A stretch of 64,000 nucleotides of DNA from Gnetum montanum (Eukaryota > Streptophyta > Gnetopsida > Gnetales > Gnetaceae), in NCBI GenBank assembly GCA_015680685.1, contig MNCI01014292.1:147486-211485 (forward strand), read 5' to 3'. Below are positions 45,950 through 59,124 of the stretch, piece after piece; the stretch's first letter is position 1, and every line of letters begins with the position of its first letter. The notes under the pieces are model-generated. The model had not been told where the DNA came from. It did not search any database and was given only the letters and a program-made list of their open reading frames with translations. The translations under genes were made by a program, and so were the position numbers.

Positions 45950-48426
45950 ATTTCCAACCTTGATCCAATCAGAAACAACATGAGTTAGCATTACAATGCA
46001 AATCTTAGGTGGCATTTGGTTTGAAGGGCACTTGAAGGTATTTGATGTAGAGGATGGGGGTGATAGAGATGCAAGATGGTCAGCCAAAGTAGGTTCTGAG
46101 GGCTGGTGAGGACTACTAGGTTGAAAGAAAGGTCATTTCCTTGATCAATTATCTAAACTACTTGGTTGAAAAATTGGTTTTGAGTGTATAGCCCTTGTAG
46201 CATTTTTTTGTTGTAGCTGTGAAGGAATCTCACCCTACATAGATGAAGCTAGAGGTAATTGGGTTGAAGGTGGAGGTGTAGGTGTATAGGGATGTGGAGG
46301 ATGATAAGGATACAGATATAGATTTTTCCCTCACGTAGATGGTGAATGTCTTTGGTGACACTCTAGAGGATAATAATGATGCTAGAATGATGTATCACTT
46401 GTAGAACTCTTACGGGAGATAGGCTACTAAACATAGTACTCATATGGATCTAGTTGCTTATAAGGGTACTACTACCTTGGTGGTGGCATTCCCCATGATT
46501 GTGGTTGGTACCACTATTGGTATTATTCATAAGGTTGTGAAGGAGTTCCACTTGGGTAGTAAGCTTGTTATTGTTGGTGGAACTTTCTTGGACTACCTTA
46601 AGGGTAAGGTAATCATCTTAGAGCTTACCTATGTGCTAGGCAAGGATTCAATGTGTATATTCCAAACTCTTATAAGTGTGACACCACGGGGCAACATCCC
46701 TTTGGATGTTTGTATTGGCATATGTCACATTTAGTTTCATCATCAAAGCCAAGCTCCACAACTTCCTCTACTACCATAGCTTTTCCCTTACCTCTTTAGT
46801 ATGCATGTTCAGCTTCTTTTTGCCTCTTGTGATTACAATCACTATTTTGTTCTCTAGCAATCTTTAAAGTAGTTTGAAATTATTTATCCAAAGAGTCCCA
46901 TAACTTGTCAACCTTGGTCAAAATTTCAAAAACAAATTTTTGGATAGGCAATGTTTTTTTATTCACCACTTCATCAAGTGGTGACTCCTCCTTGTCACAA
47001 AATCAAACCTCTTGTTTTCTGATGGATGAGTTCCTATTATACTCTTTAGCACTTTCCTTTTTTCATAGCTCACCTTCTTCTTTTGCTACCTACTCAATTA
47101 ACCTTTGGATCTAATGAGCTCTCAATTTAGAAAATCTTCCTTGGGCATACACTCCAAGGGTTCTTCTTATTTTTTCTCTAAGCCCATCTATCATGTGGTG
47201 AAGTTGTTCCCTTTGAGAATAACCATGGTCAAGGCATTGATGTAAGAGTGAATAGTAGTAGCCCATGGCAGCATCCAAGGGTTCATGTGGTCCTTATTTC
47301 CAACCTTGGATTTACCTTCTTAGATTAGACACTCTAGAGTATGCCTAGTATTTGTCATAGAACAAATCTAACATGGTACTCCATCTTCGGATAGATTCTA
47401 GCTCCAAAGACTAGTACCAAATTTTAGCTTCCTTAATGAGTATCCTTGGGAAAAGATTGAGTTTCTACCAGTCACTCTCTATGTTTTGTAAGGCATAAGC
47501 ATCTTGAAAAGCTTGTAGATGTGTCTGTAGATCAGAATTATATCCCCCCTCAAATCTTGGAATATTGTTCATATCTAGGCACTAGATTCGACTATCATTC
47601 ATATGTCTAATTGGCATTTTTACACCTTTGCAATGTTTAGCATACTTCAAGTCACCAATAGAGGTTCATCATCATTGCTACATTGATGACACCAATGATG
47701 GTTTTGGCCACCCCTTTAATTTTGGTGGCCTTCACGATCATTGTTGTTCAACTAATCACCTTTATCATGGTTGTTTTGATGACAACTTTTATGAGAATTG
47801 TCAAATGAAGAGGAAGGTGGATCACCACAACCATCATGGTATCTGCCACCACTCTTACATTTATTATGATCACCATCCTTAGATCCCTTGGTTCTGTGGT
47901 GCTTGCCCTAGTCCCTACCTTAGTTATCACTCTTTCCTAAACCCAGTTTATGAATAGTTGATCGTAGAGTTAGGTTCACACCCTTGCCATCTATAACAGG
48001 GGATGGAGAATCTTCATGTTGAGAACCTTCCAAGGAAGAACCCTCATTGTCATCTTGGTGTAGTAGAAATAAGGGATTAGTGTAATGTTTTCCCTTTGTA
48101 GCTTCATGGATTTTCTCCTAATGTTGATCTTGTTTATGTTGTGTTTCAGTGGAATAGTAGTTTTGAGTGTCATAACCATCCACAACATATACTTTGTGAA
48201 GATCTACTATCCCCAACTTCTTAAGGATTTTGAATAGCATCCCAAGCATAGATCTATTGGGGGGAAAGATGATGTTGCCCTCCATATCATGCCATCACAT
48301 CTATTCATCCTAATGTAGGATGAAGGTGAAATTTGGCACAAACTCATCTAGATGAGTGTATACCACCTTGCATTCTTATGGGACCGATGGTTTGGTATCC
48401 TCGTGCTTGCGAGAAGAAGAAGACAT
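45950..48426 (-). pseudogene. Gag of E3 with zinc knuckle
   Basis: Start ATG at 48426 (MSSSSRKHEDTKPSVP). THLDEFVPNFTFILH block near 48330. A His/Asp-rich linker lies at 47900-47640, and the FEGGYNSDLQTHL-type core at 47560-47510. The knuckle CDICQYKHPKGCCP at 46729-46691 keeps the Cys and His ligands. A Pro/Tyr-rich tail follows. Many stops. Confidence 0.8.
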
Positions 48427-48549
48427 TTTGCAAAACAAAATAAATCTAGTAGTGTGCTTTTATAGTGGGAATTTTATTGACCTTGAGGTTCGTACAACAA
48501 TATTAACGGTATTCACCTAAACCTAAATAGTGCACATTCCACAACGAAG

Positions 48550-48567
48550 TCCCTGAAAACGATGCCA
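48550..48567 (-). promoter_or_regulatory. Primer-binding site of E3 (tRNA-Asp type, diverged)
   Basis: The minus strand TGGCATCGTTTTCAGGGA lies one base inside the LTR. About five changes from the tRNA-Asp complement. Confidence 0.7.
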
Positions 48568-48568
48568 A

Positions 48569-49491
48569 TGATGAGCAGCGAGGTACCCCTATGTACAACC
48601 ATATGAATCATAAAGAATTCACACATAATCCAGTCAAATTCCATGGACTTTATCACTTTTAGTGCACTAGCCCTTTAGGAAGTGAATCTAGCCCTAAGGT
48701 CAATCGTTGTCTTCCCAATTACACTTGTGACGTTCATTGGTATGGTTAAGTGTAACTAAGGCATCTAATTTTTATCAGTTTATGTTTTATAGTTTGGTGC
48801 TTGAAATGTAGATAAAAGGAATTTGATTAACTAATCTAAATTAATTAATTAACTAGTATTTAACTAATCCTAATATAAGCATTCGATCCCACTTGCTGTA
48901 GACATCTTAAAGCCACGTATCTACTACTAGGCGACCAAGCGCTACACTATTGGGTGTACCAAGCAATAACGTTGCTAGGATTACCAAGCAAATATGTGTT
49001 GCTTTCAAAGCAGTCATACTTATGTATGTAATCTTTCTCACTTAATTGCCTCATTAATGTAGTAACTAGAAAATATTTAATAACTACTGCAAAACATTTA
49101 ATAAATAATTGAGAACATTAAATGCATAAATAAAATAGCTAATCTATCCAAAGTGCTACAAGGTTTAAAAGAAAACTCATCTTTATTATCACATACATTA
49201 TCATGTTTAGGTACAACAATGCTCGAATAAAGATCTGTACACTCAATGACTCCTACTGCGGGCACTCGAAGGAAAAATTCTAACTTTCAAATGGAAAAGA
49301 TGCAAGAGCTCTGCTGCAACTACAATCTACTTATGCCATAAATGTGGCTGCAAGCACATATTTATAGATGACACATGGCACTACATCGACGGGGCCTCAT
49401 CAATGTAAGGTAAGATGCGTCAACTAGGCCTCATCAACAAGGCCTAGTTGACGAGGCCTCGTCGATGCAACCAACTTAACATGACTCATCA
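48569..49491 (-). repeat. 5' LTR of E3
   Basis: Left end TGATGAGCAGCGAGGTACC, right end CATGACTCATCA. TATTTATA at 49359-49366, then a palindrome-rich tract with GAGGCCTCGTCGATG words up to 49470. Confidence 0.92.
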
Positions 49492-52400
49492 AGAGGGTTA
49501 GGGCTAATATGTATAGTTTCAAGGATGCATCCTAATGAGCTTGATTATGAATTTATCTAGATGTATGTTTAAGTTTTTTGCAATAGTTTTTTGGGTTAGT
49601 ATTGTAGAATAATCCCTTGTATGATTATTCTTAGCATGATTATTAGGCTACTAACAGTTTGATTGGTTTTTTTTGAACATGACCTTTTATGTGTTTGTAA
49701 ATTATTATGGTTGTTAAGGCATAGTCCATTCTTGAAACCTTGTTTGGCATGTTTTTTTTGTGCCTGAGTGATTTCATGTGATACTCATCATGGCAATGCC
49801 ATTACACTTCACATTTTAAAATTAAAAGTTAAGAACTATTAAGAGTATTTTTCTTATTTTTGTTTCAATAATAAAACTGATAAAATGCTAGATTGTCTCA
49901 GTCTTCTTGCTTTTTCTTTTCTCAATTCTTATTTAGTTTTGTATTTGTGTTCAATAGATTTTTACTAAACTCCCAATTCTTAAAGTTAAATGTTAATTTT
50001 TGATCAACTATTTAATTTCATCCTATCCTTATTCCATCTCTATTAAGAGCTTAATCTTTACAACCTTTATTAGAAGTTTTTCAATATTCATTCCTTTGAT
50101 GCCTTTGTCAAGCTACCATTTTGTTTGTGTTTGCTAATATGTCCTGAGCATATTTTTTTGTTATTATTTCTCATGTAATAGATTTATGTTTACCCTATCC
50201 AAGAACTTTTGTTTAACATGCTTGATTGTCCCATCTTTTTTTTCTAATTCTTTTGTAATCTTTATTTGTCATGAATTTTCTTCCCATTTATTAATATAAT
50301 TGACCTAACTTTTCACTTAAGAAAAGACCTTAATCTTTATCTACTTGTAATTTTATCATATTATTGTCAATCATGGACTTTAATGTCTTTCTTGGAAGCC
50401 CTTTTAGTGGGCTTTTAAAATGGTTATGTGGAAATCCTTTTAAAGTTGTTTATATTATAATCTTCTTTGAGTATAACCAAATCATTTGAGACATCATTCT
50501 TATATCTTATGTACAATAAAAGTTAGTTCAACTATTCCTATAATATTTATATTATACAATTTATCCTTATTTGTAAAATTCAACATTATTAAAATATGCT
50601 TATTAATTAAGGTACAATCATTATTTTTTTAATATACATAAAAAGAGTTTAGAAATGTTACAATGATCCATGAAAGCATACAACTACTGACAAGCCATGA
50701 ACATGCTAGGTAAGATCATCATCATAAAAATCATACAACATAATGGAATAATAAGAGAGGTGATCGTACATCAATAAGATGAGGAGAAGATAGTTCCTAA
50801 GACAAAATGAGGTCTAGAGTACTAAGGCATACATATGACAAGAAGAAGAAGAAGAAAGGATACCTATAAGAAAAGCTTCTAAAGAAAAAATCCTAACCTT
50901 TCCAAATGATACTTAAGAAAAAACTATTAGCCCTAGTGATAAAATAAAGGCCTTCATAACCTAATCCTGATTAAACTATCTTAAAACTGTAAGTCCTAGA
51001 TATGCCCAACTTCCAAAAAGAAGCTTGGAGCATCAAGGACCGAAGATTGAAGAAAAGTAAGCATAGTGAGTCCATACATCAAAAGGAAAAGATAAGTACA
51101 TAAGAAGATGATAGTTGAAAATAGTTATCATAGCCTAGTTGTGGATTGCTTAAGGAGCTTAACATGGCCTAGCCCATGTATGACTAAGTAAAAGAAAATT
51201 TCCAACAACACTATAAATGTGCTAGGGAACCCATGATGAGGAGAGATCCTAGGACAATGCAAATATTTTAGCATTATGAGAGGAAGAAGCACACCACCAA
51301 AAGATGAGAAGAGCCCATGAACTTAACCTAGAATTATAAAAAATCATCATCATTATCATCTCAACGTTGTTCCAATAAAATTGGGTTGGTTATATGAGTC
51401 CTTTTTTTCCATTTAGTTCTATGATGACCTAGATCTCTATTTATTTGCAATTACTTTAGATCATCTTCAATTATTTTTTCCCACATCTTTCTGGATCTTC
51501 CTTTAAATAGCTTTCCTGAAACAATGATGTAGTAGCCTTTTTTTATATGCTTATTATCTAATCTTCTTTTCACATGCTAGACCATCTAAGATGACATTCC
51601 TAGACTACAAAAAGCCCAAATGCAATAATAAAACAATTACAAAGATTAAGGAGAGCTAAAACTAGTACTAGTTGTACTATATTTATAATAGTATATAATT
51701 AGTACTAATCTATGAATTATATTATTAATAACTCTTTACATACCATAGTGGATTGCTAGTCATAAGACCTAGGGTACTCAAACTCATACGAATTATTGCA
51801 TACTACAATCAGTCTATTAGTAATGTTTTCCAATGATGTCCTTTTACATAAAATTATACAACATTATATATTAGAGTTGCCCATATACACATTAAAAAAA
51901 TCTAACAAACATATGTCTAAGCATCTATATTTATGTCATATTAAATAATTATTAATGTCATTTTTTGTAACTCAATATTTAATATCATTATAAATAGTAA
52001 GCCTGGTCACTAAATTATAAATTTTTTTATAGTTTTATTAACATCATTTTATCACATAAAACACTATTATCTTATCTCGATATTAATAATCTTATCTCAA
52101 TTTTAGTTCTTATATCCTTATAAATTAGGTTGCACAACTATCTAAAATACTTGTTACTATTTTTTATTTTGTTTATGGGATACAAGTTTTTGTATACTCT
52201 TGGATCTTAAAGTAAATACCAAAGGATAAGATCCAAAGAGATTCTATTAATCTTTTTCCAATTTAGATATGATGTAATAATTTTTGTATAGAAATATTTT
52301 ATTACATGATCACAACATTATTTGCTTAGAATAATGCCTCCCAATTGGTTAGGGCAGTGCTAGTAGTCGGCTTGAAACCTAGCATCACTAAATGTAGATT

Positions 52401-55400
52401 ATGTGAGCATAGCAAATGGGCTATGATCCATACTCTTCTGATGTGCAAGTTTACACCCTTTCTCTCATTCTCTTCCTCTCTAATCTTCTCCCTTCCATAT
52501 GTTCTCTTTCCCTCCAATATGTTATGAGGCCTCAAAGTTAAAAGCTAATCAATACCCTAAGTATAATCCTTGTACCATTATTATGCCTTCATCATTAGCA
52601 TTATCTAAGTGCATTGTTAAAGTATTTACTTGACAAAATTTATTAGTTCTGCTATTGTACCCACTTTTCCATTCCCCAATGACGAAGGAAAGTATGGTTT
52701 CAACATTATTCCATTCAAGTTCAAGTACTCAGAATGGTTCAAACATAACATCAAAAGGCATATTTTTAGCTCACAAAGGCCTCAAGGAACCATTTGGGCT
52801 CATAACCTAGCATATGAGCAATACTTTCGACAAGATTGAAAAAATTTGGGAACAAAAATTTTCCTAAGTGTTAAGGGTGACATTGATGTAGCATTAGCAT
52901 TAGTCCTGGACCATCCTATCCACATTGCCTACCTCAAAATTGCCTTTTAGCCTTTGTTTTGACCCTACAAGAGTCCAAATGGTTCGTCCACAACACTTTC
53001 AACATGGTAGGCATTAAATTTTGGCATTTTGGCAAGATGACATTGGAACTTGGAGATGAAATTTTATTCAAGTCTAGGGCTAACACTAATGTTGACACCA
53101 ACATCAATGTTAGCACACTTAGAACCATCCTTTTCTCCTTCACAACACTTCTCACTTACATTCTAACCTCAATCTTAGCTTCTCAAGTTCTCCGACAACC
53201 AATCAACATGAATTTCAATGCAAGAAATGTTAGTTTTAGCTTGTTTGAAGGTAGTTTTGGAAATCATGACCTAAAAGTTTTCTAATTATTGCAAGTGATG
53301 TTGATGTTAACATCAACGTTAGCGTTAGCATCACTATGATCATGTCATCATCACCTAAGGTCATGAGGTTTGAATTTTGGCAGCATTTCCTAGGCTTACA
53401 AGCTCCTTGGTATCCAATAAGCATCATTATGACTCATTTTGACATTAGTTTAGGCATTCTATAGGCTTGGAATGACATCTTGGAAAAATGCTAACAATTT
53501 TTTCAAAGTCTTTTACTAATCCTAACACTAATGCCAATCTCAACATTAGCACTTTTGGGACTTTCATCTTGAGACCATTAGCTTGCACACTCTACAATTG
53601 ACATTATCTCCTAGCTTCTTGAACTCCTTGACATCGTCATGGTACTATTTGACATTGGTTTAGGTGTTAAAAGTGGTCCTAGAGGCTTGAACTTATAGTT
53701 TGGCAAATACTAGGAAAAATTTTCAAACTCCTATTAATGCTAATGTTTACACCAGTATCAACTTCACCTCTAGTTGGACCCATGTGACTTATTCTTGCAA
53801 GTCAAACTTATTAAAAAATTAACTCCACATGTAATTCACTTGACTTAGGGGTTGAATTTGGCTACCCTGGGCTTATAAATATGGGATGAAAACCATATTT
53901 TGATGTTGTATTTTTAAGATATATAGCACTTTTTGAGATATTGAGAGATCAAAGGCACAAGCATCTAGCATCCTATCGTCTCCCACATGCTTCATCCCCA
54001 CCATGAATTCAATTCAATGTTCAAGTCTCCAATAGCCCAAGCACTAATATTGAGGTAGTGCTAGCATCAATCAGGCAGTTCTTGCATTAGCTTCGAGACT
54101 TTGAATTTTTTCAACATAAACATTAGTCTCTAAAGTTAGAATTTTTCAAACTCTAGTGTCAATCTCAGGATGCTTAGTTAATGGTATCTCATTTTGACCT
54201 TGAATTGATTCTGGATAACATCTATAGCTTCCCATTCATATATTCACCCTTAAAACCCATATTTTGCTTGCAAATTAGGTTATTATTATCAGTTTTATTT
54301 CACTTACGTATTTTCATCAACACTTGTAACTTGGCCTTTCATAGGGGACAAACACTTTTTTTTTAGCAACAAAGTCTTTTCTTTGTTTGCAAAGGGAATC
54401 AAAACTCTTTCCTCCATATCATAGTTCTTGATATTTTAATATTTTACAATCTTCTATTGACATTTCTACACTTAGATATTATTTCATTTCTCATAGTTCT
54501 TCTTCCATACTTGGTTTTATTTTTAGAAATAAAATCTTAGTTAATTTTACTACTTAAACTTGTCATTTTCATCATTCTCGTATAGTTCCTAGTTCATGTG
54601 CAGTAGACTAAGTCCACATTCAATTAGAGGTTTGTGTGCTTTTGTATTGTAATCATTGACTTATTGAAGGTTACATTGAACTAAAGAGCATTTATGGTCG
54701 TGGATTAAGTATTTCAATAATTAACTCATGGATGTGTTCTTGTGAGATACTACAAAATTTCATAGGAACATCCCCCACAAAGAAATACTACAAAATTTTA
54801 AAACATAAATGTATAAATTGCTAATAATCTATATATCTTAAAATTAAAATGGACATTCATAGAATAATTGAAATTAAAAAATTACATACAATTTTAGATC
54901 AATGGTATTTTCTAAAGAGTTATAATTAGTATTTGAAAGACATCATAGTATGTTTAAGGTGTTTTATATAAAAGACTAGGCATGAAATAATTGAAGTAAT
55001 TAAATATAATAAAATGAATGTCTCATTTCAATAAAATTCTAAAAAATTGAAGCATGAAATAATATAGAAGAAAAAAATAAATTTATCTTTTAAATATAAA
55101 GGATGAAGTATTCTATGTAAGAAAGTATTGAGGGAGGGGGATCTCAAAATCATAAACAAGTTNCATAAAATTGATTTTTTACCATGGATTTAAGGTAACA
55201 TGCACGAATGTCTATTCTTAGCTTATGTTTACTATCTTATTGAACAACAAATTTGCTATGCACATATGCGTTGCATGATAATATCCTTTAATACTTATAA
55301 TGTTTCCTTTCATGTCTTTTAATTTTACCATAATTTTATAAATTTACATTTCATAATTATAAAAAGAGGATCTATACCATTGACCATTCTTTGTTCATTA

Positions 55401-55756
55401 AGCTTACTTAAGCTCTAATATTATTTGGAAAAGATATTGAAAGTAAAGATTCTATTCATATTTAATTATAATGATTATGGTAATACATGATATCACTTTC
55501 CAAGTTTGCCTTACTTTTTTCTTTAAACGTTGTTTTTAGGACTATGCCTTTCTGCATCAAATTGCCTTTTTAACTTTCTTTAATGCACTCACCATTAACT
55601 TTTTTAAGGCACAGTGGACATAAAAAGTCATTCGGGCTATATTCTCAAAGAGTCCATATTCAATGGATGCCACTTTACGGTTCAGCAGTAACGTAAGGAT
55701 TTGAAGTGCATACACAGCTATCTCCAGTACATGGTGACACTACATTGTAAGGCAAC
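49492..55756. repeat. Duplicated unit B, main part
   Basis: Continuous counterpart of unit A 1769-3744, 10898-15040 and 27936-28190. It carries the uninterrupted target of E1 (51473-51477) and of E2 (55508-55512). About 190 bp present in unit A is absent at the N at 55163. No gene, RNA or intact transposon frame was found in these 6.2 kb. Confidence 0.82.
53000..54100. repeat. Palindrome-rich LTR-like promoter region, unit B copy
   Basis: Dense AACATTAGC/GCTAATGTT words, with a perfect 18-bp palindrome GTTGATGTTAACATCAAC at 53300-53317 and TATAAAT at 53874-53880. The unit A counterpart is 12400-13500. The layout matches the promoters of E1-E4, but no element ends were identified. Confidence 0.4.
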
Positions 55757-58594
55757 AGAAGACTGAAAAACATAGAAAAGCGAAAACATTCTTCGAAGAA
55801 AAAAAGTCTAACATACTTCAGCGTCGGACTTCAAAACGGTAACATATTTTACGTATAGACCCTTATTTACATTTAATGAGCTCTGCCGTTGACTTCCAGT
55901 CCTACAGAGCCCTGTATGACAAGAAATATGGAAATTGCATTACGTCCAAAGATTCATGGGATGTTTTGGACAGATATTATAAAATTTACAAATAAAAAAA
56001 TTAATTTCAATAAATGTGATTTTACGACCCATCAACTCTTCCCCATCGACCGAAGATGCTAAAACCATGAGAAGATGCTAAAACCATGAGAATTGACAGT
56101 ATTGACTGTACAGGAAAAGCAAACTTGCGTAGGAAGTGCTTGCCAATGTTATAACAGCATTGATTCTTTGGGGTGCACAACTGTCATTTGTCAGTTCTGG
56201 TGGTTGGTTCAGGGAAAGATTTCAAAGAAGAATTCTCAGATAGGATGATCATTTTTTTGAGAAAACAGCTGTCATTTGTCAGTTCTGGTGGTTCAGGTAA
56301 GATTCGAAAGAATTCTCAGATAGGATGATCATGTTTTTAGAGAGAATAGCCTTTTACATGTGCCATATCTCTGTTCTGCCTAGAAAACTTATGACAGAAA
56401 AACGTTCTGTGAACAACTTGGAGCACCATAAGGCAGAAGCTCAGAATTCTTCTTAAACAGTGAGGAACAAGTGATATTTGTAACAGGAAGGAAAAACTCA
56501 CATGAAATCGCTGCAAATAAATCATGACCAAGGTGTCCAAAGTTCTGCAAATAAATCATGACCAAGGTGTCCAAAGTTCTGCTCTTTTATTTATTGTGTT
56601 TTGTTGGATGTAATTTTGATGCATTATGGTTTGTTTTAACACACAAATTATTCTTAAAAAAAATGATTATTGACAGTTATCAACATGATTATGGTCTGGA
56701 TTTTTATTGTATTCTTTTTTGAAAAAAAATTATTTGAATTTTTAAATTTTGAACAACCTAACAAATGTGATTATACGACCCATGAACTCTTGCCCATCCG
56801 AAGATGCTAAAACCATGAGTAACTAGATGAGAGTTGAAGCTAACTCAATTACAGCGAGTTGACTGTACGGGAAAGCAAACTTTGGTAGGAAGTGCTTGCC
56901 AATGTTATAACAACATTGATTCTTTGGGGTCCACAACTGTCACTTGTCAGTTTTGGTGGTTCATCGAAAACAAGAATCTGATGATCATGTTTTGGAGAAA
57001 ACAGTATCACTGGTCAATTCCGGTGGTTCGGAAAAGATTCAAAAGCAAGAATTCTCAGATAGGATAATCATGTTTCAGAGAAAAGAGCCTTTTACCTGTG
57101 CCATATCTATGTTCTTCTTAGAAAACTTATGACACAAAAATGTTCTGCCAACAACTTGGTGTACCATAAGGTAGAAGCCGATTAAAGCATTCAGAATTCT
57201 TCTTGAATAGTGAGGAACATGAGATTAGAGCATTTCAAATTCTTCTTGAACAGTGAGGAACAAGTGAAATTTGTAACAGTAAGAAAAAACTCACATGGAA
57301 TCGCTGCAAATAAATCAGGACCAAGGTGTCCAAAAGTTCTGCTCTTTTATTTATTGTGTTTTTGAGATTGAAGGTTGAATGTAATTTCCATGCATTATGG
57401 TTTGTTTTAACACATTATTTTTTAAAAAATGATTATTGACAGTTCTCAACACGATTATCACGATTATGGTTTAGATTTTTATTGTATTCATTTTTGAAAA
57501 AAAAAATTAGGATTTTTAAATTTTGAACAACCCGATAAATGTGATTATGACCCATCACGTCTTGCCCATCCACCAATGATGAGAGTGGAAGCTAACTCAA
57601 TTAGACACTTGCCTTCAAAGACTGTACGGAAAAAGCAAACTTCGGTAGGAAGTGCTTGCCAATGTTATAACAGCATTGATTTTTTGGGGTCCACAACTGT
57701 CACTTGTCAGTTGTGGTAGTTCAGGAAAGATCAAATGCAAGAATTCTCAGATAACATGATCATGTTTCCAGAAAACAGCTGTCACTTGTCACATCTACTG
57801 GTTCTGGGAAAAAGATTCGAAAGCAAGAATTCTCACGATGATAATGTTTCAGAGAGAAAACAGCCTTTTACATGTACCATATCTCTGTTCTGCCTAGAAA
57901 ACTTATGACAGAAAAACGTTCTGGGAACAACTTGGAGCACCATAAGGCAGAAGCTCAGAATTCTTCTTAAACAGTGAGGAACAAGTGATATTTGTAACAG
58001 GAAGGAAAAACTCACATGGAATCGTTGCAAATAAATCACAACCAATGTTTCCAAAGTTCTGCTCTTTTATTTACAGCGATAAAATATTACAGAACATGCG
58101 GAATCTCCGGAATTCTAAAGAACATCCAAAAGTCCCCAACAAGTTGTTGGGGATCCGCGAGTTGCACGAGCTATTAATTCGGATGATCTCTGCAAATTTT
58201 CAGAAAAGGAAAAATATAAAAAGAAAACAGTCTACTTATACCGATGGATAAGAAAATACTAAGTTACAGTGAAATACCGAAAGATTTCAGAAAAATCGCT
58301 GAAACTAAACAAAACTTTCAGTGCGAGCGGAGAATGGCGAATAAAACTGTTACATTACTCTAAAACTTCTCAAGCTTACATAATCTCTAAGATTTGCGTC
58401 AATGGTGGGCGCCTTAGCGCAACATGAGCATATTTCATCAACAATGCAAAATTAAATCAACATTTTACTTACTTCCACTGTCATTCTATTAGAAAGGAGT
58501 TTCAGAACCCCATCACATATACCTTTTTAAAATCCGCAACAATTAAGAGTCAGCAAACAATTCTGTTCCAAATAAGGCTCAGAAAAAGGCAGCT
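55757..58594 (-). repeat. 3' flank of dirigent copy B with a three-copy tandem expansion
   Basis: Three diverged copies of a segment of up to about 770 bp: 56014-56763, 56764-57536 and 57537-58069, each starting AAATGTGATT followed by GACCCATCA or GACCCATGA. Landmarks are GTAGGAAGTGCTTGCCAATG, CTCACATGGAATCG and TTATGGTTTGTTTTAAC. Dirigent copy A has one such segment (30490-31170). Copies 1 and 2 contain further small internal duplications (about 56165-56340 and 56500-56580). No conserved reading frame. Confidence 0.8.
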
Positions 58595-59124
58595 CTAAAA
58601 ATGCATTACAGTGACATCGTAGCGGACAACAGCATTGCCGCCCTCCAAGACGCGGGTTCGAAGCTGAGCATATCCTCGAGCAAAGCGAAAAAGCCCAGTT
58701 CCACCAACGATGGGCATCTCCCTCACCTCACTCAGAACAGCGTTGCTGCCGAGCAGAGCCAGAGTGCTGCCATTGTATTCGCCACTGTTGAACACCAAAT
58801 TCATGGCCATGAGCAGTCTGACGCCACCCTGAACAGTGGAAGAAGTCTGGGCACTTCCCACCTGTGGAGAATCCATAGTCAGCCCAGCGTGAGCGGATCG
58901 TCGATCACGCGGATTAAGCCGAAGCTGTTCGGAAAGCCCTTTGCCGGAGCCACGGCTATAACCGCCGACCTGTTTTTTCCCATAACAGTGTCCTGGAAAT
59001 AGAATTTCAGGCGGCTCACTTTCTCCTTCCTCGTTTTGGCCTTAGCTGCCGCTGAGGCCACGCAAAAGAACATCAAAATCAGTAGCAGCAGCACAAGAAA
59101 TGGGATCTTGGCATTGGCAGCCAT
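58595..59124 (-). pseudogene. Dirigent-like gene B, one-base frameshift (gene or recent pseudogene)
   Basis: ATG at 59124 in a good plant context (GCAAAAATGGCT). The first 27 or so residues form a signal peptide (KIPFLVLLLLILMFFCVASA). Then come LKFYFQDTVMGKNRSAVIAV and FGLIRVIDDPLTLG, the dirigent N-terminal blocks. The frame then hits TGA at 58881-58879. One frame over, the remainder continues to the stop at 58595-58597: [54 protein letters not shown]. Total length is about 176 residues, normal for the family, apparently in a single exon. Copy A has one extra base at the break (CTAGGGCC against CTGGGC), so a single-base deletion or sequencing error is likely. Expected role: secreted protein guiding phenoxy-radical coupling. 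No convincing TATA box was seen upstream. Confidence 0.88.

Larger units (their letters stand above)
36502..49491 (-). mobile_element. E3: Ty3/gypsy LTR retrotransposon, minus strand, near full length
   Basis: A 13.0-kb insertion flanked by the target duplication AGAGG (36497-36501 and 49492-49496). LTRs are at 36502-37404 and 48569-49491. It has the same order as E2: PBS, Gag, protease, reverse transcriptase, RNase H, integrase, noncoding, internal promoter, intron, third ORF, PPT, LTR. The PBS has about five changes from tRNA-Asp and its frames look more damaged than those of E2. The uninterrupted target in unit A is at 1764-1768. Confidence 0.92.

Noticed and set aside
47628-47882. 84-codon His-rich plus-strand frame
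   Set aside because: Antisense of the His/Asp-rich linker of E3 Gag.
58601-59002. 133-codon plus-strand frame
   Set aside because: Antisense of the dirigent B coding sequence.
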